Shown here in pieces: positions 7,247 to 15,556 of a DNA stretch of 22,928 nt. Under the pieces are notes generated by a model that ran no database searches, was not told the DNA's origin, and worked only from the letters and a program-made list of their open reading frames with translations. The stretch's first letter is position 1; each line of letters opens with the position of its first letter. The DNA is taken from contig CAZIWJ010000031.1 in the NCBI GenBank assembly GCA_964542855.1, positions 1-22,928 on the forward strand, given 5' to 3'. The position numbers were made by a program, and so were the translations under genes. Source of the stretch: CAZIWJ01 sp964542855 (lineage in GTDB: Bacteria > Bacteroidota > Bacteroidia > Cytophagales > Cyclobacteriaceae).

Positions 7247-8374
7247 ATGATTAAACACAAATTCTCCCGAGAAATCGACCGGGAGTTTGCTCTTACCTTG
7301 AAGAAAAGAGTAAACGCTTATTTTAAGGAACAACAAAAGCCGCTAACTGCTAATAATGAAATGATCGTTAAAGTGGTCATTGGTTTTTCTGCTTACCTGT
7401 TATTGTACGCAATTATTATTGGCTCAGGCATAAGCAATATTCCTACCTTGTTCGGGCTATGGTTCCTGATGGGATTTGCCAAGGCATTCATCGGTACTTC
7501 CGTTATGCACGATGCAATACACGGTGCATTTTCCCGGAACAAGCAGGTAAACTTGTGGATGCAGCTTTCAGCTATTATGGTGGGTGTTGATCCTAAGATA
7601 TGGAGCATCCAACATAATGTACTGCATCATACTTACACCAATATTGAGCATAACGATGAAGACATTGAATCGCGGTATATTTTCAGGATGACGCCCCATC
7701 AGCCCCGACGGTGGTTTCATGCTTACCAGCACATTTATGCTATCGTGTTTTACAGTATCTTTACCCTCATCTGGATAACCGTTAAGGATCTGATCAAGCT
7801 GGTTATGTACCGGAAGAAAAATCTGGTAAAGAAAGGACAGCCATTTTATCAGTTGCTTTTCATGATTCTTTTCAGAAAAGCCCTGTACCTGGCGGTATTT
7901 TTGGTTACCCCCTTACTGGTACTGGATGTGCCTGCAGGTACGGTGGTGATGATGTTTGTTACCATGCATCTAGTGGCTGGAATAATGCTCAGTATTATTT
8001 TTCAATCAGCTCACGTAATGCCTTCATCGTTATTCAAAAATCCGGAAGGAGAGGCTATTGATGAAAACTGGCAAGTTCACCAGTTGCTTACTACGACTAA
8101 CTTCGACACGAAGAATAAGTGGTTAACCTGGTACATCGGCGGGTTAAATTATCAGGTAGAGCACCATTTGTTTCCGAACATCTGTCATGTTCACTATCCG
8201 AAGATTGCTGAAATTGTACAGCAAACCACGGCAGAATTTAATGTACCTTACTACAACCAGAAAAATATGTTTACGGCTGTAGCTAATCATTTCAACATGC
8301 TTCGGTTACTCGGGCGCAACGATGTAGTACCGATGGCCAACCAGTCTAGTAACATTCATTTTTCCAACGCTTAA
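7247..8374 (+). CDS. acyl-lipid/acyl-CoA fatty acid desaturase (front-end type)
   Basis: 375-residue membrane-bound di-iron desaturase. The three histidine boxes are HDAIH at 88-92, HNVLHH at 123-128 and QVEHH at 303-307. A glutamine in place of histidine in the third box (QxxHH) is the mark of front-end (delta-5/delta-6 type) and related sphingolipid desaturases. The N-terminal cytochrome b5 domain of eukaryotic front-end enzymes is absent, as is usual in bacterial homologues, so electrons come from elsewhere. Hydrophobic segments lie at about 40-60, 68-85, 165-185 and 210-255. It introduces a cis double bond into a membrane fatty acyl chain, usually for fluidity at low temperature. The gene stands alone with a long upstream region and probably ends in the hairpin at 8415-8482. 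Confidence 0.92.
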   Translation: MIKHKFSREIDREFALTLKKRVNAYFKEQQKPLTANNEMIVKVVIGFSAYLLLYAIIIGSGISNIPTLFGLWFLMGFAKAFIGTSVMHDAIHGAFSRNKQVNLWMQLSAIMVGVDPKIWSIQHNVLHHTYTNIEHNDEDIESRYIFRMTPHQPRRWFHAYQHIYAIVFYSIFTLIWITVKDLIKLVMYRKKNLVKKGQPFYQLLFMILFRKALYLAVFLVTPLLVLDVPAGTVVMMFVTMHLVAGIMLSIIFQSAHVMPSSLFKNPEGEAIDENWQVHQLLTTTNFDTKNKWLTWYIGGLNYQVEHHLFPNICHVHYPKIAEIVQQTTAEFNVPYYNQKNMFTAVANHFNMLRLLGRNDVVPMANQSSNIHFSNA

Positions 8375-8414
8375 TAGATAGTTTGCTTGTACTAAACTGA
8401 ATGTACGAAACCCA

Positions 8415-8482
8415 TTGCCCGGTCGCCTACCGTACCCAACGAACCTTATCGTGGATGGGGCTTCGGCGACCGGCAATTTTTT
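8415..8482 (+). terminator. intrinsic terminator of the desaturase gene, embedded in the nitroreductase 3' end
   Basis: TTGCCCGGTCGCC (8415-8427) pairs with GGCGACCGGCAA (8465-8476), giving about 12 bp with one bulged C. The loop is about 37 bases, and a run of six T follows on the plus strand (8477-8482). It begins 40 bases after the desaturase stop. The left arm touches the nitroreductase stop codon (8427-8429) and the right arm lies in its last codons. The long loop lowers confidence. Confidence 0.5.
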
Positions 8483-9008
8483 GAGGCTTTTTGGGAATTC
8501 CCAGGTAAAGAAACCCCAGTAATTTATCGTCGGGTCCCAGGTTAAAGAATTCCTTAGCTTCTTCCATGTAGGTAATACCTCCACTCCCCCAGTAGCAGCC
8601 CAGTCCGTAAGCATGAGCGGTGAGTTGCATATTCTGCACAGCCGATGCCGTAGCTTCTATTTCTTCTATTTCCGGAATTTTTGGGTTGTTTCCCCGCTTC
8701 ATGCCAATAGAAATAATATGAGAACACTGCAGCGGTTTGTTTAGCAGCTTTTCGTATTTCTTCTGATCAAATTCCTTTCCTTTATTCTTTTTATACAGTT
8801 CGGCCTGGAAGTTGGCCAGGGCCTTCAGGCCTTCTCCGGTAAAAACAGTGAAGCGCCAGGGTTCGGTAAGTCCGTGGGTAGGAGCCCAGTTAGCGTTTTC
8901 TAGTAGTTGTTCCACGATGTCATCATCAATGGCCTCATTGCTGAATGCTGGCGGATACACTGAACGACGGTTCTTTATAATGTCGTTCAAAAGTTCGGAT
9001 TCATCCAT
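8427..9008 (-). CDS. nitroreductase family protein (YdjA-like)
   Basis: 193 residues, the size of a single-domain FMN-dependent nitroreductase monomer; these proteins act as homodimers. Visible features are NRRSVYPPAF at about 13-22 (the RRS contacts FMN phosphate), ANWAPTHGLTEPWRF at about 39-53, a GYWGSGG-like segment (CYWGSGGITY) past the middle, and LLGFLYLGIPKK followed by the C-terminal RRSP segment. It probably uses NAD(P)H to reduce quinone-like or nitroaromatic compounds. The natural substrate is unknown. It is transcribed divergently from the Ggt-like gene with a 109-base gap, in which TATCTTTA (minus strand, 9050-9057) resembles a Bacteroidota -7 box. It converges with the desaturase gene. 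Confidence 0.9.
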   Translation of the reverse strand: MDESELLNDIIKNRRSVYPPAFSNEAIDDDIVEQLLENANWAPTHGLTEPWRFTVFTGEGLKALANFQAELYKKNKGKEFDQKKYEKLLNKPLQCSHIISIGMKRGNNPKIPEIEEIEATASAVQNMQLTAHAYGLGCYWGSGGITYMEEAKEFFNLGPDDKLLGFLYLGIPKKPQKIAGRRSPIHDKVRWVR

Positions 9009-9117
9009 GAAAAATTAACGGTTAAAAAGGTTTATACTTTTAAATTTATTAAAGATACATGATATTCAGGAATTGCCCTATAGTTGATACATAACGAACC
9101 AAACTCCCTGAACACCC

Positions 9118-10818
9118 ATGACACGAAAATATTTTTTCCCTTTCTCTATTTTGCTTCTCCTGATTACCGGATGTTCTTCACAGCCCGAACAACAAACCGA
9201 CCAGCCATCGCAGGCGTCTTCTGAACCGGTTCAAATGGCAGAATCAGCCGGGGGCATGGTTTCGGCCGCTCACCCGCTGGCTACCCGTGCGGGCGTTCAA
9301 ATGCTGGAAAAAGGAGGTAACGCAGCGGATGCTGCGGTTGCAACTGCCTTTGCCCTGTCCGTAGTAGAACCGAGCATGAATGGTTTGGGTGGACGAATGC
9401 AGGCCATTATCGGTACTCCGAAAGGAAGTGTGTTCGGTGTAGACGCTACTACCCAGGCACCGGAATCGTACAACCCTGAAACCGCCACTCAGGCCAGTTA
9501 CGGGTACCCGGTAATTGGCGTGCCCGGGGTGGTAAAAGGACTAACTACCCTGTTGAGTAAATACGGCACGCTGCCCCTGGGAACAGTAATGCAACCCGCC
9601 ATAAAATATGCTGAGGAAGGGTTTGAGATATTACCGGGAGAAGCAGCCCGACACGGCGCTGCTATTGGTTATATCCGGGAATTCGAGGGAACCAGCCAGT
9701 ATTACCTGAACGGCGATACCACTCACCAGGCCGGGGAAATACTGGTACAAAAAGACCTGGCCGGTACGTTGAAAAAAATAGCTGCCGGAGGGGCAAACGC
9801 TTTCTATAAAGGAGAAATTGCCGATAAAATTGTTGCTGACGTTCAGGCTAACGGAGGTGTACTAACTAAAGCCTCACTGGCCGGTTACGAAGCCAGAGAC
9901 GCGAAGATTCTAGAAGGCAACTACCGCGATAAGGCAGTGTATGCACTCGATATGCCCTGCTACGGGGCGGTAACCATTGAAATGCTGCAAATGCTGAATG
10001 AATTTCCAATGGAAGAACTAACCGGGGCCGAATGGGCGAATATCATGTACCAGGTAAACACCCTGGCCTACCGTACCCGTCCGCGTAGCCCGAACCATCA
10101 GCCTTCGGAAATCCTTATTGATCCGGATTTTGCCCGTCAGCTGGCCGATAGCATAAAGCAGCAGATGGAAGAACCAGAAATGATGCCGGCCAATCGCTCC
10201 GGAAGCGCCCCGCATTATTTGCTGGATGATATTCCTCCGTCGTGGCTGGCTGAAGTTGGGCATACTACCTCGCTCGCAACTGCTGATAAGGATGGAATGA
10301 TGATTGCGCTTACGCAATCGTTAGGACCGAATATGGGTTCGCGGGTGGTTACACCGGGCCTGGGTTTCTTGTACGCGGCTACCCTGGGAGGTTATCTTGG
10401 AAAGATGCAACCGGGTGAGCGGGCGGCTTCGCACATTTCCCCGACCCTGCTCATGAAAGGCAGTAAACCTTACCTGGCACTTGGGGCCGCGGGAGGCAGC
10501 CGAATCATTACTGCCATTGTTCAAAGCATCTGCCGCCTTGAGGATCAGCAGTTACCTTTAAACGAAGCGCTAGCTGCCGGACGCGTGTATTCGGTTGATA
10601 CTGCTGTGCAGCTGGAAATGCACGGCGAACCCACCTGGTCACAGGAAGAAGCTGATGCACTGCGTAAAATAGGCGTTGATGTAATAGAAGTTAACCGCGA
10701 AGCCCGTTTTGGCCGCGTACACGCTATTCTTCGTAACCCGGATTCAGGCCAGCTTACAGGGGCAGCTGATCCCGACTGGGAAGGTAGTGCTGATTTTCCT
10801 GAAGATGAAAAGGAGTAA
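9118..10818 (+). CDS. gamma-glutamyltransferase-like Ntn hydrolase, lipoprotein
   Basis: 566 residues. A lipoprotein signal with lipobox LITGC places the acylated cysteine at residue 19, so the protein is probably anchored to a membrane and faces the periplasm or outside. The Ggt fold is clear: MVSAAHPLATRAGVQMLEKGGNAADAAVA at about 47-75, and HTTSLATADKDG at 382-393, where Thr383 is the expected autocleavage nucleophile. Two parts are unusual. The motif holding the arginine that binds the glutamate carboxylate (D-x-R-E-x-A-P in classical enzymes) reads DATTQAP (109-115), and the usual NN-x-M-D-D-F segment after the nucleophile reads LYAATLGGYL. It is therefore probably a self-processing amidase or acylase of the family rather than a classical glutathione-cleaving Ggt. 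Confidence 0.85.
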   Translation: MTRKYFFPFSILLLLITGCSSQPEQQTDQPSQASSEPVQMAESAGGMVSAAHPLATRAGVQMLEKGGNAADAAVATAFALSVVEPSMNGLGGRMQAIIGTPKGSVFGVDATTQAPESYNPETATQASYGYPVIGVPGVVKGLTTLLSKYGTLPLGTVMQPAIKYAEEGFEILPGEAARHGAAIGYIREFEGTSQYYLNGDTTHQAGEILVQKDLAGTLKKIAAGGANAFYKGEIADKIVADVQANGGVLTKASLAGYEARDAKILEGNYRDKAVYALDMPCYGAVTIEMLQMLNEFPMEELTGAEWANIMYQVNTLAYRTRPRSPNHQPSEILIDPDFARQLADSIKQQMEEPEMMPANRSGSAPHYLLDDIPPSWLAEVGHTTSLATADKDGMMIALTQSLGPNMGSRVVTPGLGFLYAATLGGYLGKMQPGERAASHISPTLLMKGSKPYLALGAAGGSRIITAIVQSICRLEDQQLPLNEALAAGRVYSVDTAVQLEMHGEPTWSQEEADALRKIGVDVIEVNREARFGRVHAILRNPDSGQLTGAADPDWEGSADFPEDEKE

Positions 10819-10829
10819 AAAGGAATATA

Positions 10830-11249
10830 TCATTTATTTCGAACCAGGTGTATCCGAACAGCAATCAGGATGTGGGGAATAATCCATAAACCGCCGTTAA
10901 TGAGGGCGAAGAAAATACTCTTTTTGGTAGCTACGTCCATTACCTGCTGAAAGAAGATGACGATCCCTGCTCCAATCATAACCAGCGCAATCCATAGTAA
11001 GTACCAGAGAGTTTGTGGATAAAGGGCAGAAAGAAATAGCAGGATAGCCTGTATCCAGAGGTACTGCCCCATACGGAATAACTGACTGGGTACAACAGCC
11101 GAGCTTTCACTTACCCAGTAGTAGAAAGTATTGGGAAAATTATACACGAAAACGCCCCAGGCTAACATAAAAATTGAAGAGATTAAAAGCACACCTCGCA
11201 TCCAGGCCTTTATTTTTGGAATACCTTCAACAATATTTTCTCCAGCCAT
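10830..11249 (-). CDS. small integral membrane protein of unknown function
   Basis: 139 residues. Hydrophobic segments lie at about 17-38, 64-83, 83-102 and 112-132, so it is probably a four-helix inner-membrane protein. I do not recognise a named family. Its start overlaps the stop of the RND exporter gene by one base (TAATG), indicating translational coupling and suggesting an accessory role to that transporter or to the same substrate. It converges with the Ggt-like gene with only 11 bases between the two stops and no hairpin visible there. Confidence 0.75.
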   Translation of the reverse strand: MAGENIVEGIPKIKAWMRGVLLISSIFMLAWGVFVYNFPNTFYYWVSESSAVVPSQLFRMGQYLWIQAILLFLSALYPQTLWYLLWIALVMIGAGIVIFFQQVMDVATKKSIFFALINGGLWIIPHILIAVRIHLVRNK

Positions 11250-13699
11250 TACTTGTTATCTTCGTTATAACTTGCCTGTTCAACATCATTACCGGATGAC
11301 CCTGTTCCGTTTGAATGGCCGTTTTCCTGAAATTCTATTTTCTTCACTTTAGCGTTTATTTCCCGGCTGCGCTTATCGAACGAAAGCAACAAAGCTGGTA
11401 ACAAGGTTAAGTTAGTGAACATGGCGATAAGCAGGGTAATGGAAGTTAACAGCCCGAGCCATACCGTACCGCCAAAACTGGAACCAACAAAAATGATAAA
11501 CCCAAAAAATAAGATTAACGAGGTGTAGATCATACTGGCACCCGTTTCACGCAGGCTGCGGCTTACGGCCTGGGGCACAAAATACCGGGTGCTAGATAAC
11601 TCCTGCCGGTATTTGGCCAGGAAGTGAATAGAGTCATCAACCGAAATTCCGAAAGCTATACTGAAAATTATTGCTGTACTCGGCTTGAGCGGGATACCAA
11701 CAATACCCATAATTCCGGCGGTCATGAGTAGCGGAATTAGGTTAGGAATCAGCGAAACCAGGATCATGCGGAAGTTCCTGAACAAAAAGCCCATAATAAC
11801 TGCAATAATGCAGAAGGCGAGGAACATACTGAACATTAAGTTATTAATGAGATACTGATTACCCCGCACAAAGAGTAAAGACGCACCAGTTACATCAAAA
11901 GTAATGTCACTACCCTCGAAAACCTCACTCGCCAGCGGTTGAATATCATTGTATACCAGGTCCTTAATTTCGTTCGACCCGATATCGCCAATTTTCAGAG
12001 AAACGCGTAGTTTCTGCCCGGAAGTATCGACCATCGACTGCAGCAGATCGAAGCGTGGGTTCGCAGGATCCTCACCTTTATCCGGGCTCATTTTAAAACC
12101 CGAGTTGCGCATGTAGCGCAGCAGGAACGCCTGGTCGCGCTGGTTAGGTAATTCGTAAAATGCCGGAGCGTGATTGTAAAAAGCCTGACGGGAAGCACGA
12201 ACGAAATTAACGACCGATAAGGGATAAGAGATGTTAGGGTTTTTGGCTAACGAATCCTGCAAAGTGGCTACTCTCTGCAGGGTACGCAGCTGAAGGGCCC
12301 CGCGTTTTTTCTGGGTGTTAACCAGAATTTCCAGCGGCATAATGCCGGTGAAATTTTCTTCAAAGAATTTCAGGTCCTGTTTAATCTCACTATCATTCGG
12401 AATATCGTCGACCAGAAAGGTAATTGCTTTAATCTGAAACAAACCAATTACCGAAACAACCAATACCACGGCAGAAATAATAAATACCTGCGGCCGGTAC
12501 TTGTGAACAATCAGGTCGAGCAGGTTCAGCACATAATCCAGCGGGCGGAATTTAAGATGCCTCAACTGCCGATCGGAAGGGGGCGGTAAGTAGGAGAATA
12601 CCGTAGGTATAATAACCAGGCTAACGATGAACGTAGCAATAATATTCACCCCGGCCACGATGCCAAATTCTATCAGGAGATCGATGTTGGTGAATACCAG
12701 TACCGCAAAACCAATGGAGGTGGTTAGGTTGGTGATCAGCGTAATGATGCCGATCTTCTGAATAATATTCGTAATTGCCAGGATTTTATTCCGGTGGGTA
12801 CTGTATTCCTGGTGGTATTTGTTAAGCAGGTAAACACTGTTTGGGATACCGATAATAACGATAATTGGTGGAATAAGTCCCGTTAGAATGGTCATCTGGT
12901 ACCCAAGTAAAGAAATTGTACCCAGCGACCATATTATGATTACAGCAATGACAATCATGGGAAAAATAACCGTGTCCCACGACCGGAATAACAACAATAA
13001 TATGAGCGCGGTAACCAGGAACGAAGCCACAGAAAACATCCAGAGTTCCGACTTAATTTTATCGTTCATTACTGAACGTACAAAGGGAAGCCCGGTGTAA
13101 TGCAGGTTAATACCGGTTTGGTTGGCAAATGCCTCCCCCGTATCTTTAATGTCGTTAATCAGCGTCTGCCGGTATTCGGCATTAACAACATCGTTTTCCA
13201 GGAACATCAGAATGATGGTTGCTCCGTTTTCAGGGTTAATAAGCTGACGTTCATAAAACTTTACGTTCCTGGCTTTGGCTAACAGGCTGTTGAGGCTATC
13301 CTGCGATTCCGGGAAGGGCTCAAAAAGAGGGTTTAGTTCAAACTTTTTGGCCTCATTAATTCGCTCCAACCGCCGCATAACCGGCAGAGCAACTACCGTG
13401 TTGATACCGTTCAGGTTTTTCAGCGCATTGCATAAATACTGGAAACGACGAAAATTATCCAGCTCGTAAATACCAGTATCTCCAACCCCAATAGCCAGTA
13501 CGTTTCCATCTTCCCCGAAGGTTTCTTTAAAATTTTCGTAAAATACTTTTCCGGGATCACTTTCTGGAACGGTATGAACGTAACCATAATAAAGCTTCAC
13601 CTGGGAGGTATGATATCCCATGAAAGCGGTAATGATGCCGATTACAACCAGTAAGGGTAATCGGTATTTAATAATAAAAATCGATATCCGCTTCCACAT
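11249..13699 (-). CDS. RND superfamily (MMPL/Patched-type) exporter
   Basis: 816 residues with the duplicated RND layout: one N-terminal helix (about 11-29), a large extracytoplasmic loop, a five-helix bundle, then a second loop and second bundle. The first bundle contains GIPNSVYLLNKYHQE and the second GISVDDSIHFLAKYRQE, the paired fourth-helix motifs of MMPL proteins. VDDSIHF carries the acidic residues expected to relay protons. The shorter length and lack of HAE1/CusA-type loops fit the predicted-exporter group that moves lipids or hydrophobic molecules rather than the drug pumps. No membrane-fusion protein or outer-membrane channel gene adjoins it. It is co-transcribed with the coupled small membrane protein downstream. 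The substrate cannot be told from the sequence. Confidence 0.88.
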   Translation of the reverse strand: MWKRISIFIIKYRLPLLVVIGIITAFMGYHTSQVKLYYGYVHTVPESDPGKVFYENFKETFGEDGNVLAIGVGDTGIYELDNFRRFQYLCNALKNLNGINTVVALPVMRRLERINEAKKFELNPLFEPFPESQDSLNSLLAKARNVKFYERQLINPENGATIILMFLENDVVNAEYRQTLINDIKDTGEAFANQTGINLHYTGLPFVRSVMNDKIKSELWMFSVASFLVTALILLLLFRSWDTVIFPMIVIAVIIIWSLGTISLLGYQMTILTGLIPPIIVIIGIPNSVYLLNKYHQEYSTHRNKILAITNIIQKIGIITLITNLTTSIGFAVLVFTNIDLLIEFGIVAGVNIIATFIVSLVIIPTVFSYLPPPSDRQLRHLKFRPLDYVLNLLDLIVHKYRPQVFIISAVVLVVSVIGLFQIKAITFLVDDIPNDSEIKQDLKFFEENFTGIMPLEILVNTQKKRGALQLRTLQRVATLQDSLAKNPNISYPLSVVNFVRASRQAFYNHAPAFYELPNQRDQAFLLRYMRNSGFKMSPDKGEDPANPRFDLLQSMVDTSGQKLRVSLKIGDIGSNEIKDLVYNDIQPLASEVFEGSDITFDVTGASLLFVRGNQYLINNLMFSMFLAFCIIAVIMGFLFRNFRMILVSLIPNLIPLLMTAGIMGIVGIPLKPSTAIIFSIAFGISVDDSIHFLAKYRQELSSTRYFVPQAVSRSLRETGASMIYTSLILFFGFIIFVGSSFGGTVWLGLLTSITLLIAMFTNLTLLPALLLSFDKRSREINAKVKKIEFQENGHSNGTGSSGNDVEQASYNEDNK

Positions 13700-13790
13700 G
13701 GCGAAAACTAGTCTTTCTGTTCGTTATTCTTAATAAAAAGTATTCGGTAAAAATTGTTCATATCAATCTACCAGATCGTTTATCTGCTAT

Positions 13791-15254
13791 TCAGCTCATG
13801 GCAGATAATATAGGAGCAATAGATGTGCGTTCGCTAAGGTATTGATGTAAACCGGCAACAGGGATACGGTCCTGTGCCATGGTGTCGCGATCACGAATGG
13901 TTACGGTATCGTCTTCCAGAGTTTGGTAATCAACTGCAATGCAGAACGGGGTTCCCACTAAATCCTGCCGTGCGTATCGTTTCCCAATAGCCTGATTTTC
14001 TTCGTAGAACAGGTCGAAATCGAATTTCAGGCTATCGAAAATCTCCCTGGCTTTTTCCGGCAGGCCGTCTTTTTTTACCAGGGGAAAAATTGCTGCTTTC
14101 ATCGGGGCCAGCGCCGGGTTAATTTTTAAATAGGTGCGTGTTTTAACTTTATCGCCCGATTGTACCTCTTCTTCCCGGTACGACTCGCACAAGGTCATGA
14201 GAAAGAGCCGGTCAGCACCAATCGATGTCTCTACCACGTACGGAACGTAGTTCTTGTTAACTTCAGGATCGAAATACTGAATTTTTTTACCCGAGTATTC
14301 CTGGTGTGCACTTAAGTCGAAATCAGTGCGAGAGTGGATGCCTTCCACTTCCTTCAACCCAAAAGGAAAACGGTATTCAATGTCTACAGCAGCATTCGCG
14401 TAGTGGGCCAGCTTTTCATGTTTGTAAATGTTCAGGTTATCCGGACTAATACCAATAGCCTGGTGCCATCGATACCGGTTTTCTTTCCAGTGTTCATACC
14501 ATTTCAGTTCTTCTCCCGGACGAACAAAAAATTGCATTTCCATCTGTTCAAACTCCCGCATCCGGAAAATGAACTGACGGGCCACAATTTCATTACGAAA
14601 AGCTTTACCAATCTGGGCAATACCAAAAGGAATTTTCTTACGGGCTGTTTTCTGTACGCTCAGAAAGTTTACGAAGATACCCTGGGCAGTTTCCGGGCGC
14701 AGGTAAATTTGGGTAGAATCATCGGCCACCGATCCCGACTGGGTACTGAACATCAGGTTAAACTGGCGTACATCGGTCCAGTTAGCGGTTCCCGATAACG
14801 GATCAGTGATGTTGTGTTCAATAATCAGGTTGCGAATTCCTTCCAGGTCTTCAGCATCTAGCAGGCGGTTCATTTCGGTAACCAGTTGCCGGGCGTGGTC
14901 AGTTTCTCCCTTTGCTTCCAGTTCCTGGGCAAAATCTTCAATGAGGGTATCGGCCCGGTAACGTTTTTTAGAATCCTTGTTATCGATCATGGGATCGTTG
15001 AAACTATCTATGTGACCGGAAGCCTTCCAGGTGGTTGGATGCATGAAAATAGCGGAATCGATGCCCACAATGTTTTCGTTGAGGCGGGTCATGCATTGCC
15101 ACCAAACCTGCTTTAGGTTGTTTTTCAACGCGGTGCCGTAAGGACCGTAATCGTAAACCGCCTGCATGCCATCGTAAATTTCGCTCGACGGAAAAACAAA
15201 ACCATATTCTTTAGCGTGCGCTACTATTTTCTTAAGCGAACTTTCTGCTTCCAT
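13791..15254 (-). CDS. glyS: glycine--tRNA ligase (dimeric type)
   Basis: 487-residue class II synthetase that charges tRNA-Gly in the cytoplasm. This is the alpha2 (eukaryote/archaeon-like) form used by Bacteroidota, not the alpha2beta2 GlyQ/GlyS form. Seen: GFVFPSSEIYDGMQAVYDYGP at about 18-38, LRPETAQGIF at 185-194, motif 2 AFRNEIVARQFIFRMREFEQME at about 218-239, SIGADRLF (motif 3 region), and the C-terminal anticodon-binding domain with FCIAVDYQTLEDDTVTIRDRD. The start at the ATG 15252-15254 matches the family N-terminus. A TAnnTTTG-type promoter lies about 50 bases upstream. The gap of 91 bases to the exporter gene shows no terminator, so read-through is possible. Confidence 0.97.
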   Translation of the reverse strand: MEAESSLKKIVAHAKEYGFVFPSSEIYDGMQAVYDYGPYGTALKNNLKQVWWQCMTRLNENIVGIDSAIFMHPTTWKASGHIDSFNDPMIDNKDSKKRYRADTLIEDFAQELEAKGETDHARQLVTEMNRLLDAEDLEGIRNLIIEHNITDPLSGTANWTDVRQFNLMFSTQSGSVADDSTQIYLRPETAQGIFVNFLSVQKTARKKIPFGIAQIGKAFRNEIVARQFIFRMREFEQMEMQFFVRPGEELKWYEHWKENRYRWHQAIGISPDNLNIYKHEKLAHYANAAVDIEYRFPFGLKEVEGIHSRTDFDLSAHQEYSGKKIQYFDPEVNKNYVPYVVETSIGADRLFLMTLCESYREEEVQSGDKVKTRTYLKINPALAPMKAAIFPLVKKDGLPEKAREIFDSLKFDFDLFYEENQAIGKRYARQDLVGTPFCIAVDYQTLEDDTVTIRDRDTMAQDRIPVAGLHQYLSERTSIAPILSAMS

Positions 15255-15306
15255 GTTCTGGTGATTATTTTCGGGGTGTATATGAAATCCCGGTTGGTCT
15301 GGGTAA

Positions 15307-15338
15307 CAAAGATAGGCAAAAGGAAAGGACTATATAAA
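15307..15338 (-). promoter_or_regulatory. Bacteroidota-type promoter of glyS
   Basis: On the minus strand TATCTTTG (plus coordinates 15307-15314) is a perfect match to the Bacteroidota -7 consensus TAnnTTTG. A TTTA element (15335-15338) lies 20 bases upstream at the place of the -33 TTTG box. The pair sits about 52 bases before the glyS start. The -33 element differs from consensus by one base. Confidence 0.5.
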
Positions 15339-15345
15339 CCCTCTA

Positions 15346-15522
15346 TCAGTCTTTTCTGTACCGGAATTTGAAGCACAAAACAATTAAAGCCAAAACAAGG
15401 GTTATTACATTTGCAGTAATGATTGTCAGGATTGCTGCAGTAAAACCTATTGCACCGGTTAAAGTTAAAACAATAACACCGTAGCTTTGAACGGGTAAAA
15501 GTTTGGCAAGTGGAGGCTGCAC
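15346..15522 (-). CDS. possible 58-residue two-helix membrane peptide (GTG start)
   Basis: A minus-strand frame from a GTG at 15520-15522 to a TGA at 15346-15348. It encodes a 58-residue peptide beginning VQPPLAKLLPVQSYGV. It has two hydrophobic stretches, about 15-31 and 34-51, and a basic tail ending FRYRKD, the layout of a small inner-membrane protein. It lies between glyS and fmt, divergent from fmt. No ATG, ribosome-binding site or known family was recognised, so it may be a chance frame or the 3' remnant of a larger gene. Confidence 0.3.
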   Translation of the reverse strand: MQPPLAKLLPVQSYGVIVLTLTGAIGFTAAILTIITANVITLVLALIVLCFKFRYRKD

Positions 15523-15556
15523 AGCTAGCGTTTAAAATTTTCAGTAAAAGAACTTT

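Noticed and set aside
13700..13790. Terminator between glyS and the exporter gene
   Set aside because: No dyad of useful length was found. The gap is simply AT-rich.
14334..14798. Plus-strand 154-codon frame opposite glyS
   Set aside because: Antisense shadow of a highly conserved synthetase gene, with no domain content of its own.
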